Shown here: positions 16,199 through 25,572 of the stretch, piece by piece
How positions within the stretch are numbered: the stretch's first letter is position 1
How the letters are laid out: every line of letters starts with the position of its first letter
Source: Rubrivivax sp.
GTDB lineage: Bacteria > Pseudomonadota > Gammaproteobacteria > Burkholderiales > Burkholderiaceae_C
Length of the DNA stretch: 64,000 bases
Assembly: GCA_027484825.1 (NCBI GenBank)
Contig: JAIXSE010000022.1
Location: 1 to 64,000, forward strand
Direction: 5' to 3'
Translations under genes and position numbers: made by a program
The notes under the pieces: generated by a model
The model's database searches: none
Told to the model about the DNA's origin: nothing
Seen by the model: only the letters and a program-made list of their open reading frames with translations

Positions 16199-17218
16199 AT
16201 GAGCATTCCCTATCCCTTCTCCGCCCTGGTCGGCCAGGACGAGATGAAGCGCGCCATCCTGATCGCCGCTGTGGAGCCCGCCATCGGCGGACTGCTGGTG
16301 CTGGGGGATCGAGGCACTGGTAAATCCACCGCCGTACGGGGTCTGGCGGCGCTGCTGCCGAAGATGCGGGCGGTGCAGGGTTGCCGCTACCACTGCGATC
16401 CGGAAGCGGACGCGGTGTGCGAGGACTGCGCGCGCCTGAAGGCCGGCGGGCGCATCAAGACCGATCAACTGCCGGTGCCGGTGGTGGACCTGCCGCTGGG
16501 CGCCAGCGAGGACCGGGTGCTGGGCGCGCTGGACCTGGAGCGGGCGCTGTCGCAGGGCATCAAGGTGTTCGAGCCGGGCCTGCTGGCCCGTGCCCATCGC
16601 GGCTTTCTCTACATCGATGAGGTCAACCTGCTGGAGGACCATCTGGTGGACTTGCTGATCGATGTGGCGGCGTCCGGCGAAAACGTGATTGAGCGCGATG
16701 GGCTCAGCCTGCGGCATCCGGCGCGTTTTGTGCTGATCGGCAGCGGCAATCCGGAGGAGGGGGAACTGCGACCGCAGTTGCAGGACCGCTTCGGGCTGTC
16801 GGTGGAGGTGAGCACCCCCACGGAGATTGCCGCGCGGGTGGAGGTGGTGCGCCGGCGCGATGCGTATGAGCGGGATCCGGCTGGCTTTGCATCGCAGTGG
16901 AGCAAGGTCGATGCACAGGTGCGCAAGCAGATCCTGCAGGCGCGCGACCGGGCGGGATGCCTGGAGGTTGGCGAGGCGGTGCTGGAGCGGGCCGCCGAGC
17001 TGTGTGTGGCGGTGGGCAGCGACGGCTTGCGGGGCGAGCTGACCCTGATGCGCGCAGCACGCGCCATGGCGGCACTGGAGGCCGCGACCGAGGTGACGCT
17101 GGAGCATCTGCGGGCGGTGGCGGTGATGGCCTTGCGGCACCGCCTGCGTCGCAATCCGCTGGATGACACCGCCTCGGGCGAGCGCATCGAGCGGGCGGTG
17201 GCCGAGCTGTGGCACTGA
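16199..17218 (+). CDS. bchI: Magnesium chelatase ATPase subunit I
   Basis: YPFSALVGQDEMKRAILIAAVEPAIGGLLVLGDRGTGKSTAVRGLAALLP; Walker A and AAA+ motifs. Confidence 0.97.
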   Translation: MSIPYPFSALVGQDEMKRAILIAAVEPAIGGLLVLGDRGTGKSTAVRGLAALLPKMRAVQGCRYHCDPEADAVCEDCARLKAGGRIKTDQLPVPVVDLPLGASEDRVLGALDLERALSQGIKVFEPGLLARAHRGFLYIDEVNLLEDHLVDLLIDVAASGENVIERDGLSLRHPARFVLIGSGNPEEGELRPQLQDRFGLSVEVSTPTEIAARVEVVRRRDAYERDPAGFASQWSKVDAQVRKQILQARDRAGCLEVGEAVLERAAELCVAVGSDGLRGELTLMRAARAMAALEAATEVTLEHLRAVAVMALRHRLRRNPLDDTASGERIERAVAELWH

Positions 17219-19410
17219 ACACCTGGCCGCCGGTCTGGCAGGCCGTTGCGCTGCTGGCCGTGGACCCGTCCGGACTGGGCGGGCTGGTGCTGCGCGGCGG
17301 TGCGGGGCCGGAGCGGGACGCGGTGCTGGCGGGCTTGCGGGCCGCGCTGCCAGCGGGGACGCCGTGGCGACGGATGCCCGTGCGGGTGGATGAACAGCGG
17401 CTGTCGGGCGGGCTGGATCTGGGGTTGAGCCTGGCGGCCGGGCGGCCGGTGCAGACGGCCGGTCTGCTGGCGGAAGCGGCCGGCGGGGTGATCGTGCTGC
17501 CGATGGCGGAGCGGATGGAGGCGGGCCTGGCGGCTCGGCTGGTGGCAGCGATGGAGGCTGCGCCGGGGCTGGAGGCAGCGTCTGAGTCCAAGGCAGAGTC
17601 AGTGTCAGCGTCGATGTCGGTGTCCACGTCGTTGTCACTGCCGGCTTCTGAATCCAGGCCGCGGCAGTCTCTGGCCCTGGTGGCCTTGGACGAAGGGCAG
17701 GGCGAGGACGAGCGCTTGCCGACCAGCCTGCAAGAGCGGCTGGGGTTGATGGCCACGCTGGATGGGGCGGCGGGGGGATCGATAGGCGCCATGCCTTCTG
17801 GCTTGGGCCCAGATTTGGCCTCTGCGTCTACGCTTGGGCCTGCGTCTGTAAGTGGCAGTGGCAGTGGCAGTGGCAGTGGCGGTAGCAGTCGCAGTCGCAG
17901 TCGCGGTGGCAGTAGCTCTGGCTCTGGCATTGCATCGTCCGCATCCGACATGGGGCCACTCATTGCCGACGCCCGAGCCCGTCTTGCCCACATCCCCTGC
18001 GACATCGAGGTCATCGAGGCCTTGTGTGTCACGGCAGCAGCGCTGGGCTTGCACTCGATGCGCACCGTCTGGCAGGCATGGGCAGCCGCACGTGCGGCGG
18101 CGGCGCTTTCGGGGCGAACCTCTGTCGAGCAGGCGGACGCGGAACTGGCCGCGCGCCTGGTGCTGGCACCGCGCGCACGGGCGTTGCCGTCCGGCGCGCA
18201 GACCGGCGATGGAACGGCGCCCGGTGCGTCGTCCGTAGCTTCCGAGTCGGACGCGAATTCCAAGACGGCCGCAGGGGATTCCAGCAAAGGAAGAGACCCA
18301 TCAGCGCCGGACGCTGCGGCATCTTCCGCATCCACCGACACTCGCGCAGGCACAGACGGGGATGGCGAGCATGACGCCGCTGCGGATCACGCCGACGCAC
18401 TCAACACGGGCGCCGCAGCGGACGAGCGTGCCGACGCCAGCAGCTCCCAGTCCCTTGACCGACACGCTGCCATCGATCAACAAGCCGCCTCTCAGAACCG
18501 CGAACTTCAGACCTGCACGCTGGCCGCCGCCAAAGCAGCCATCCCGGCGGGACTGCTGCAGAGTCTGTGCGGGGGCTCGGCCGGTGGGGGCGGTCCTGGC
18601 GGACGGGGCGCTGGCCGCAGTCGCGCCCCCACCCGGGCCCACACCAGCGGCCGTCCCCTGGCCTCCCGACGCGGCACCCTGTCGGACGGGCGTCGTCTCG
18701 ATCTGGTGGCCACGCTGCGTGCGGCCGTCCCCTGGCAGCGACTGCGCCAGCAGGAGCGAGACCATCAAGGCCTGCCGCCCCCCGCGACGCGGCTGCTGCT
18801 GCGCCGTGAGGATGTTCATCTCAAACGCTTCCAGCGTCCCCAGGAGACGACCACGCTGTTCGTGGTGGACGCCTCCGGCTCGCAGGCCCTCAATCGCCTG
18901 GCGGAAGCCAAGGGCGCGGTGGAGCTGCTGCTCGCCGACTGCTACGTGCGCCGTGACCGTGTGGCGCTGCTGGCCTTCCGCGGCCACAGCGCCGAATTGC
19001 TGCTGACGCCGACGCGGTCCCTCGCACGGGCGCGCCGGGCGCTGGCCAGCCTGCCGGGCGGCGGCGGCACGCCCCTGGCCGCAGGCATCGAAGCGGCCTG
19101 GCTGCTGGGCCGTCGCGTGCAGTTGCGCGAGGGCGGCCGTGTGGTGCTGGTCTTCCTCACCGATGCGCGGGCCAATGTCGCGCTGGATGGCAGTCCGGGT
19201 CGCGACAAGGCGGTGCAGGATGCCCTCACGACCGCCCGCCGCCTGCGCCTGGACGGCTTGCAGAGCCTGCTGATCGACACGGCCCCCCGGCCTCTGCCCA
19301 CGGCCATGATGCTGGCCCAGGCGATGGGGGCCCGCTATGTGCCGCTGCCGCATGGGCAGGCGGCCGAGGTCTATGCAGCGGTCTCTGCCGCCGTGTCCCC
19401 GGCCACCTGA
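17209..19410 (+). CDS. bchD: Magnesium chelatase subunit D
   Basis: Degenerate AAA+ N-half, low-complexity linker, C-terminal VWA domain with MIDAS-like FVVDASGSQALNRL. Confidence 0.95.
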   Translation: MALNTWPPVWQAVALLAVDPSGLGGLVLRGGAGPERDAVLAGLRAALPAGTPWRRMPVRVDEQRLSGGLDLGLSLAAGRPVQTAGLLAEAAGGVIVLPMAERMEAGLAARLVAAMEAAPGLEAASESKAESVSASMSVSTSLSLPASESRPRQSLALVALDEGQGEDERLPTSLQERLGLMATLDGAAGGSIGAMPSGLGPDLASASTLGPASVSGSGSGSGSGGSSRSRSRGGSSSGSGIASSASDMGPLIADARARLAHIPCDIEVIEALCVTAAALGLHSMRTVWQAWAAARAAAALSGRTSVEQADAELAARLVLAPRARALPSGAQTGDGTAPGASSVASESDANSKTAAGDSSKGRDPSAPDAAASSASTDTRAGTDGDGEHDAAADHADALNTGAAADERADASSSQSLDRHAAIDQQAASQNRELQTCTLAAAKAAIPAGLLQSLCGGSAGGGGPGGRGAGRSRAPTRAHTSGRPLASRRGTLSDGRRLDLVATLRAAVPWQRLRQQERDHQGLPPPATRLLLRREDVHLKRFQRPQETTTLFVVDASGSQALNRLAEAKGAVELLLADCYVRRDRVALLAFRGHSAELLLTPTRSLARARRALASLPGGGGTPLAAGIEAAWLLGRRVQLREGGRVVLVFLTDARANVALDGSPGRDKAVQDALTTARRLRLDGLQSLLIDTAPRPLPTAMMLAQAMGARYVPLPHGQAAEVYAAVSAAVSPAT
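17851..17928 (+). repeat. In-frame hexanucleotide repeat tract within bchD
   Basis: (AGTGGC)x5 then GGTAGC (AGTCGC)x3 GGTGGC AGTAGC (TCTGGC)x2, encoding SGSGSGSGSGGSSRSRSRGGSSSGSG. Confidence 0.97.
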
Positions 19411-20354
19411 TCCCGCAGCGCCAGCAGCAGTGCCTGGATCTTCTCCGGCGCCTCCTCATGGGCCAGATGCCCCAGCCCGCTGAGCGGCACGAACTTGCCG
19501 TGCTTCATCAGCCGCGCCAGCTCCAGCGAGCGCACCGGTGCTGTCGTGCGGTCACACAGACCGGCGGCCAGCCACATCGGCAGTTGCAGCCCCGGCAAAC
19601 GCTGACGCAGCGATTCCAGCCGCCAATGGGCCAGCATGTCCAGCACGCCTCGCACGTGGGAAGGCTGGCTCAGCAGGTCGCGGTAGTGGGCCACGCCGTC
19701 CGCATCCAGCCGGGAGCCGGTGGAGTGGATCAAGTGCCCCAGGGCGCGGGGCTGCGAGGCATGCCGGGTCACCCAGTCCGGCAGCAGCGAACTACGGGCG
19801 GCAAATCGCGCCGCAGCCGGCGCCACCAGCCCCATCAGGCCTGGCAAGGGCTCCAGCGCGCCGTTGACTGCCAGCAGGCCTCGCAGGGAGGGCACCTGCC
19901 GATCCAGGGCCAGTTGGGCCATGATGGCCGCCCCGGCCGAATGGCCAGCGGCCAGCGCCGGCTCGGCGCCCAGGGTGTGGAGCAATTCAGCCACCGCCTG
20001 GGCCATGCGGGGCAGGGTGGCACGGCGGTCCGCGAAGGCGCTGGTGCCGCCGTGGCCCGGCAGGTCGGGCACGATGACCCGGAAATGCTGCGCCAGACCC
20101 GCCACACACCCACGCCAGGAACCCAGCGAGGCGCCGGTGCCGTGCAGCAGCAGCAGGCACGGCGCCGTTCGGTCGTCGGCGTCTGAGGCCCAGCCAGCGT
20201 CCGTGAGGCTGCCGGCCCCCTCGTTCGTTCCCGGTCCGGCGCATTGCACCCGCCAGCGAAGTCCAGCCGCCTGCACGGAAACAGGCTCGGCGACGGTGCC
20301 GGAGCGAGGGGTGGGGTCGGGCGCCGACCCAGCAGGGGCAAACTCGGGGGGCAT
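19371..20354 (-). CDS. bchO: BchO-type alpha/beta hydrolase of magnesium chelatase region
   Basis: LLLLHGTGASLGSWRGCVAGLAQHFRVIVPDLPGHGGTS and GHSAGAAIMAQLALD; start placed at ATG 20354. Confidence 0.92.
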   Translation of the reverse strand: MPPEFAPAGSAPDPTPRSGTVAEPVSVQAAGLRWRVQCAGPGTNEGAGSLTDAGWASDADDRTAPCLLLLHGTGASLGSWRGCVAGLAQHFRVIVPDLPGHGGTSAFADRRATLPRMAQAVAELLHTLGAEPALAAGHSAGAAIMAQLALDRQVPSLRGLLAVNGALEPLPGLMGLVAPAAARFAARSSLLPDWVTRHASQPRALGHLIHSTGSRLDADGVAHYRDLLSQPSHVRGVLDMLAHWRLESLRQRLPGLQLPMWLAAGLCDRTTAPVRSLELARLMKHGKFVPLSGLGHLAHEEAPEKIQALLLALRDQVAGDTAAETAA

Positions 20355-20360
20355 TTTGGT

Positions 20361-20403
20361 TGTCAACTAAAGTGGACAAGCATAAGATAAATGCATGTTG
20401 ACA
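20361..20403. promoter_or_regulatory. Putative PpsR operator in bchO/crtI divergent promoter
   Basis: TGTCAACTAAAGTGGACA (TGT-N12-ACA) 20361-20378 and degenerate GAT-N12-ACA at 20386-20403; also TTGTCA-17 bp-TAAGAT. Confidence 0.65.
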
Positions 20404-21969
20404 CCAACCCAGGCCATCGCCAACGGTTATCCGTCCCAGCCGCATGCCGTGGTCATCGGCAGCGGATTCGGTGGTCTGGCGGCGGCTGTCCGGCTGGGCG
20501 CCCGGGGGTACCGGGTGACCGTGCTGGAGCAACTGGATGCGCCCGGGGGGCGCGGCTACGTGCATCGGCAGGACGGCTTCACCTTCGACGCCGGCCCCAC
20601 CGTCATCACCGCGCCCTTCCTGTTCGAGGAGTTGTGGGCCCTGTGCGGTCGCCGTCTGGCCGACGATGTGGACCTGCGGCCAGTGTCACCGTTCTACCGC
20701 GTGCGCTTCCATGATGGCACGAGCTTCGACTACAGCGGCGATGCGGAAGCGATGCGACGCGAAGTGGCCCGTCTCTCCCCGTCCGATGTGGACGGCTACG
20801 AGCGCTTCCTCCAGGCCAGCGAAGCCATCTACCGGGTCGGCTTCGAGCAGCTGGGGCATGTGTCCTTCGAGCGCTGGACCGACATGGTCCGCGTGCTGCC
20901 CGACCTGCTGAAGCTGGAGGGTTACCGCACCGTCTGGGGGCTGGCCTGCAAGCATGTGAAGAACGAGAAGCTGCGGGTGGTGCTGACTTTCCAGTCGCTG
21001 CTGGTGGGCGGCAACCCGTTCGCCACCACCTCGGTCTACTGTCTCATCGCCTTTCTTGAGCGGCGCTTTGGCGTGCACTTCGCCATGGGCGGCACCGGGG
21101 CGCTGGTGCGGGGGTTGGTGGATCTCATCAATGGGCAGGGTGGCCGTGTGCGCTGCGGTGTGTCGGTGCAGGAAATCCTGGTGGAGGATGGTGCGGCCTG
21201 CGGGGTCCGGCTGGCCTCCGGGGAACGGATCGCGGCGGATGTGGTGGTCTCCAATGCCGATGCGGCCTGGACCTATCGCCATCTGCTGCCGGCCCGCCAT
21301 CGCCGCCACTGGACCGACCGGCGCATCGAGCGCGCGCGCTACTCCATGAGCCTGTTCGTCTGGTACTTCGGCACCCGGCGCCAATATCCGGACGTTGCGC
21401 ATCACACGATTTCATTGGGCCCGCGGTATCGCGGCCTGCTGGACGACATCTTCACCCGCAAGCATCTGGCCGACGACTTCAGCCTCTACCTGCACCGCCC
21501 CACCGCCACCGATCCCAGCCTGGCCCCTGCGGGCTGCGACGCCTTCTATGTGCTGTCGCCGGTCCCGCACCTGGAGGCGGGCGTCGATTGGCAGACACGG
21601 GCCGAGCCCTACCGGGCGGCGATTGAGAAGCGGCTGTCGGAGACCTTGCTGCCGGGCCTGGCGCAGGAGGTCATCAGTTCGCTGATGCTGACCCCGCAGG
21701 GCTTTGAGGACCGGCTCAGCGCCTACAAGGGCGCCGCCTTCTCCCTGGAGCCGGTGCTGACCCAGAGCGCCTGGTTCCGCCCGCACAACCGCAGCGAGGA
21801 GGTGGAGCGGCTCTACCTCGTCGGGGCGGGCACCCATCCCGGCGCCGGTCTGCCCGGCGTGCTGTCGTCCGCGCGGGTGCTGGATGCGGTCGTGCCTCAC
21901 GCCCGTGACCTGCCCCGCCGTGTTTCCCATCCGATCCAGGAGGGCCTTGCCCATGTCCGACCCGCATGA
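20395..21969 (+). CDS. crtI: Phytoene desaturase CrtI
   Basis: HAVVIGSGFGGLAAAVRLGARGYRVTVLEQLDAPGGRGYVHRQDGFTFDAGPTVITAPFLFEELW. Confidence 0.97.
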   Translation: MLTPTQAIANGYPSQPHAVVIGSGFGGLAAAVRLGARGYRVTVLEQLDAPGGRGYVHRQDGFTFDAGPTVITAPFLFEELWALCGRRLADDVDLRPVSPFYRVRFHDGTSFDYSGDAEAMRREVARLSPSDVDGYERFLQASEAIYRVGFEQLGHVSFERWTDMVRVLPDLLKLEGYRTVWGLACKHVKNEKLRVVLTFQSLLVGGNPFATTSVYCLIAFLERRFGVHFAMGGTGALVRGLVDLINGQGGRVRCGVSVQEILVEDGAACGVRLASGERIAADVVVSNADAAWTYRHLLPARHRRHWTDRRIERARYSMSLFVWYFGTRRQYPDVAHHTISLGPRYRGLLDDIFTRKHLADDFSLYLHRPTATDPSLAPAGCDAFYVLSPVPHLEAGVDWQTRAEPYRAAIEKRLSETLLPGLAQEVISSLMLTPQGFEDRLSAYKGAAFSLEPVLTQSAWFRPHNRSEEVERLYLVGAGTHPGAGLPGVLSSARVLDAVVPHARDLPRRVSHPIQEGLAHVRPA

Positions 21970-23092
21970 ACTGCAGGAGGCCGACCTGGCCGTCTGCCGC
22001 GCCAGCCTGGCCTTCCATTCCAAGACCTTTCACGCCGCCTCGCTGCTGCTGCCTCCTTCGGTGCGCGCGCCCGCCACCGTGCTGTATGGCTTTTGCCGTC
22101 TGGCCGATGACACGGTGGATGTGGAGGGCGGGCGGCGGCTGTCGCTGAAGCAGTTGCACCGGCGCCTGGACCAGGTGTTTGACGGTCGGCCTCAGCCGGT
22201 GGCGGCCGACCGGGCGCTGGCGGCGGTGGTGGCGACGCATGGCATTCCCCGTCGGCTGCTGGACCTGCTGCTGGAGGGCCTGGCCTGGGATGTGGACGAG
22301 CGGCGCTACGACACCCTGGAGGACCTGCTGGACTATGCGGCCCGGGTAGCCGGCAGCGTGGGCGCCATGATGAGTTTGTTGATGGGCGCGCGGGATGCCG
22401 CCGCGTTGGCGCGGGCCTGTGATCTGGGCGTGGCCATGCAGTTGTCCAACATTGCGCGCGATGTGGGGGAGGATGCCCGCATGGGGCGCCTCTATCTGCC
22501 ACAGCAGTGGATGCGGGACGCGGGCCTGGCGCCGGACGCCTGGTTGGCCGAGCCCAGGCACAGCCCGGCGCTGGCCTCGGTGGTGCAGCGGCTGGTGCAG
22601 GCGGCCGACCCGCTGTATGAGCGCGCAGCCGCCGGGATCAATCGCCTGCCGCTGGGCTGCCGTCCCGGCATCAATGCGGCACGGCTGTTCTACCAGGCGG
22701 TGGGCCGCCGGGTGGAGGCCGCCGGCTTCGATGCGATCAGCCGTCGCGCCGTGGTGCCACGGGAGCAAAAGCTGCAGTTGCTGGCGCGTGCCGCGGTGAG
22801 CCTGCGGCCTTCACCGAAGCTGCTGCATGAACCGCCCTTGCCGGCCTGCGAGCCTTTGCTGGCGGCTGTGGCTGCCAAGGCGACTGCGGATGCCATCACC
22901 GCCAGGACCGCAGCCCAGACCGCTGCGGCAATTGCCGCAGCGATCGCCGCCGACATCGTCGCCGGGGCGGTGCCGACACCCGACCCTCGGCCCCGCACCG
23001 AAGCGGTCATCGACCTCTTCACCCGGCTTGAGCTGGAAGACCGCCGCCATCGGCGCTCCCAGGACGAAGTCTGGCGCAGGAGTGCGGCATGA
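21953..23092 (+). CDS. crtB: Phytoene synthase CrtB (start near 21953, ATG of MSDPHELQEADLAVC)
   Basis: SKTFHAASLLLPPSVRAPATVLYGFCRLADDTVD; NIARDVGEDARMGRLYLPQQWM; Ala-rich C-terminal stretch. Confidence 0.94.
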   Translation: MSDPHELQEADLAVCRASLAFHSKTFHAASLLLPPSVRAPATVLYGFCRLADDTVDVEGGRRLSLKQLHRRLDQVFDGRPQPVAADRALAAVVATHGIPRRLLDLLLEGLAWDVDERRYDTLEDLLDYAARVAGSVGAMMSLLMGARDAAALARACDLGVAMQLSNIARDVGEDARMGRLYLPQQWMRDAGLAPDAWLAEPRHSPALASVVQRLVQAADPLYERAAAGINRLPLGCRPGINAARLFYQAVGRRVEAAGFDAISRRAVVPREQKLQLLARAAVSLRPSPKLLHEPPLPACEPLLAAVAAKATADAITARTAAQTAAAIAAAIAADIVAGAVPTPDPRPRTEAVIDLFTRLELEDRRHRRSQDEVWRRSAA

Positions 23093-24375
23093 CAGTGCTG
23101 GCCCTGGGACTCAATCACGGCAGCGCCCCGCTGGATCTGCGGGGGCGCTTCGCCATTCCCACCGAGGCGCTGGGTCGCAGCATCCAGGGGCTGCGGGACC
23201 ATCTGTCGCAGGCGCAGCCGGAAGTGGCCATCCTCTCCACTTGCAACCGCACCGAGGTGTATGTGGGCCTGCCGGCGAGTGCCTGCCCGCGTCATGCCCT
23301 GGCGCTGGCCGAACCCGCGATGGAGTGGCTGGCCGGGCACGGCGGCACGCCCTCCGGGGAACTGCGTCGCCACAGCTATTTCCGCGAAGGCGCGGAGGCC
23401 GCGCGGCATGCCTTCCGTGTGGCGGCGGGCCTGGATTCGATGGTGCTGGGCGAACCCCAGATCCTGGGCCAGATGAAGACGGCGGTGCGGGAAGCCGATA
23501 GCGCCGGCGCGCTGGGCACCACCTTGCATCAGATGTTCCAGCGCAGCTTCGCCGTGGCCAAGGAAGTGCGCAGCCGTACCGAGATCGGCAGCCATGCGGT
23601 CAGCCTGGCCGCGGCGGCGGTGCGCCTGGCCCAGCAACTGTTTGACGACCTGCCGCGCCGGCGCGTGCTCTTCATCGGCGCCGGTGAAATGATCGAACTG
23701 GTGGCCACGCACTTTGCGGCCCAGAAGCCGCTGCAGATGACGGTGGCCAACCGGAGCCTGGAGCGGGCCGAGGCATTGGCCCAGCGACTCCACGCCACAC
23801 AGATGCCGCTGGCCGATGTGGCCGAGCGCCTGGGCGAGTTCGATATCGTCATCAGCTGCACCGCCAGCAGCCTGCCGCTGATCGGGCTGGGGGCGGTGGA
23901 GCGGGCGCTCAAGCGGCGCAAGCGCCACCCGATGCTGATGCTGGATCTGGCCGTGCCGCGGGACATCGAACCCGAAGTCGGGCAGGTGGACGATGTCTAC
24001 CTGTATTCGGTGGACGATCTGGCTCATCAGGTGCAGGTCAACGGGGCGCGTCGGCAGGCCGCAGTGAGTGAGGCCGAGGCCATCGTGAGCGCGGGTGTGG
24101 ACAGTTTTTCCCAGTGGCTGCAACAGCGGTCCGCCGTGCCGCTGATCCAGGCGCTGCAGACGCAGACCGAAGCCTGGCGCCAGGCCGAGCTGCAGAAGGC
24201 CCGCAAGGCGCTGGCCCGTGGGCAGGATGTGGAAGCGGTGCTGGAGGCGCTGTCTGCCGGTCTCACCCGCAAGATGCTGCACGGCGCGCTGAGCGAGTTG
24301 CACAGCAGTGCCGGCGAGGCCCATCAGCAATGGGCAGCCTCGGTCCAGCGGCTGTTCCTGCGCGGCGGTTCATGA
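23089..24375 (+). CDS. hemA: Glutamyl-tRNA reductase (PGC-embedded copy)
   Basis: LALGLNHGSAPLDLRGRFAI...ILSTCNRTEVYV...FIGAGEMIELVATHF. Confidence 0.96.
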   Translation: MTVLALGLNHGSAPLDLRGRFAIPTEALGRSIQGLRDHLSQAQPEVAILSTCNRTEVYVGLPASACPRHALALAEPAMEWLAGHGGTPSGELRRHSYFREGAEAARHAFRVAAGLDSMVLGEPQILGQMKTAVREADSAGALGTTLHQMFQRSFAVAKEVRSRTEIGSHAVSLAAAAVRLAQQLFDDLPRRRVLFIGAGEMIELVATHFAAQKPLQMTVANRSLERAEALAQRLHATQMPLADVAERLGEFDIVISCTASSLPLIGLGAVERALKRRKRHPMLMLDLAVPRDIEPEVGQVDDVYLYSVDDLAHQVQVNGARRQAAVSEAEAIVSAGVDSFSQWLQQRSAVPLIQALQTQTEAWRQAELQKARKALARGQDVEAVLEALSAGLTRKMLHGALSELHSSAGEAHQQWAASVQRLFLRGGS

Positions 24376-24542
24376 TCGATGACCGCCTCTATGGGCTGAT
24401 CGAGCTGGTGCTGGTGTTCGGCTTGATCCTGGGCTGGGCGGGCTGGCAGTGGTGGGATTGGCGACGGTGGAAGCGGGAGCAGGCGCGCAAGGACGCCGAA
24501 GAGGGCAGGAAGGGCGGGGAGGGCGACGCTGGGCCACCCTGA
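24372..24542 (+). CDS. Small single-TM protein coupled to hemA
   Basis: MIDDRLYGLIELVLVFGLILGWAGWQWWDWRRWKREQARKDAEEGRKGGEGDAGPP; ATGA overlap with hemA stop. Confidence 0.6.
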   Translation: MIDDRLYGLIELVLVFGLILGWAGWQWWDWRRWKREQARKDAEEGRKGGEGDAGPP

Positions 24543-24582
24543 TCGGCTACCCCTTCCGTCATCGGCCATCACCGGCCATCTC

Positions 24583-25572
24583 TCAGAAGACCGAATGGTC
24601 CCCCCGCTCCGGCAACGCAGCATCGCCCCGCGCCAGCGCCGCATAAAACGCGCCCAGCGTCTCACGTCCGGTTGACGGCGTGAGCGTGGCGTCATACCGC
24701 CCACTGACCGGATCCATCACCAGCATCGACTCCGTCGCGTAGTAACGACCGATACGAGCCAGCTCTGCCTTGGCGGCGGCGGCCGGCCAGACGCGCCCCA
24801 ACTGCGTCAGCCCGCCCACGATGGCATCCATCATCCTCACCGGCACCTGACGAAAACGCGGCGGTTTCCCGAGCGCTTCGAAGAGCAGCTCGCCCTGGTC
24901 CCGCAGCGTCAACGCCGGACCGGGGCCGCCGATGGGCAGGATGCGATTGCGGCGTGACGGCGCATCGATGCAGGCCACGAGATAGTCGGCCAGATCGTCG
25001 TCGCTGATGGGCTTGCAGGCGGTGAGCCTCCCGTCGCCGAACAGCAGGAAGGGCTGGCCGCGTTGCACCCGCTGCACCTGGCCGCACAAGGACTTGAAGA
25101 AGGCGGTGGGGCGCACGATGGTCCAGGGGATGCCCGAGGCCATCAGCGCCTGCTCGGCGGCCAGCTTGGCCTGCTGGAAGGCCAGGCGGGGCTTTTGCAG
25201 GCACAGGGCCGACAGCAGCACGATCTGGCGCACGCCCGCCTGCCGGGCCTGTTCAAAGGCCTGGACATGGGCGGCATGGTCCACCGCCCAGGCATCCTGC
25301 GGCAGACCGGTGCGGGACGCCAGACAGGACATCAGCACCTCAAAGCGATCACCCCGCCAGCCAGCCCGCTGCTGCGAAGCCGCATCCGCAGCATCACCGA
25401 ATCGCAGCTCCACACCGGGCAGTGTCCGGGCCAGCTCGGTGCCTGCAAGCCGTCCGCCCACACCGGCCTGCGGACGCACCAGCGCCACCACCGTGTGGCC
25501 CTGTCGCCGCAAGGCGCTTGCGGTGGCCTGGCCCAGCGTGCCGGTGGCGCCCAGCAGCAACACATGGGCCAT
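24583..25572 (-). CDS. bciA: BciA-type divinyl (proto)chlorophyllide 8-vinyl reductase
   Basis: NAD(P)-binding VLLLGATGTLGQATASALRRQGHTVVALVRP; IPWTIVRPTAFFKSLCGQV; PGC location. Confidence 0.85.
   Translation of the reverse strand: MAHVLLLGATGTLGQATASALRRQGHTVVALVRPQAGVGGRLAGTELARTLPGVELRFGDAADAASQQRAGWRGDRFEVLMSCLASRTGLPQDAWAVDHAAHVQAFEQARQAGVRQIVLLSALCLQKPRLAFQQAKLAAEQALMASGIPWTIVRPTAFFKSLCGQVQRVQRGQPFLLFGDGRLTACKPISDDDLADYLVACIDAPSRRNRILPIGGPGPALTLRDQGELLFEALGKPPRFRQVPVRMMDAIVGGLTQLGRVWPAAAAKAELARIGRYYATESMLVMDPVSGRYDATLTPSTGRETLGAFYAALARGDAALPERGDHSVF

Noticed and set aside
17851-17928. Hexamer array considered as CRISPR or intergenic satellite
   Set aside because: No spacers and entirely in-frame within bchD; reported as coding microsatellite instead.
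16704-18353. Minus-strand 549-aa Ser/Pro-rich ORF over bchI/bchD
   Set aside because: Mirror of the repeat-containing bchD coding strand; no credible start or family.
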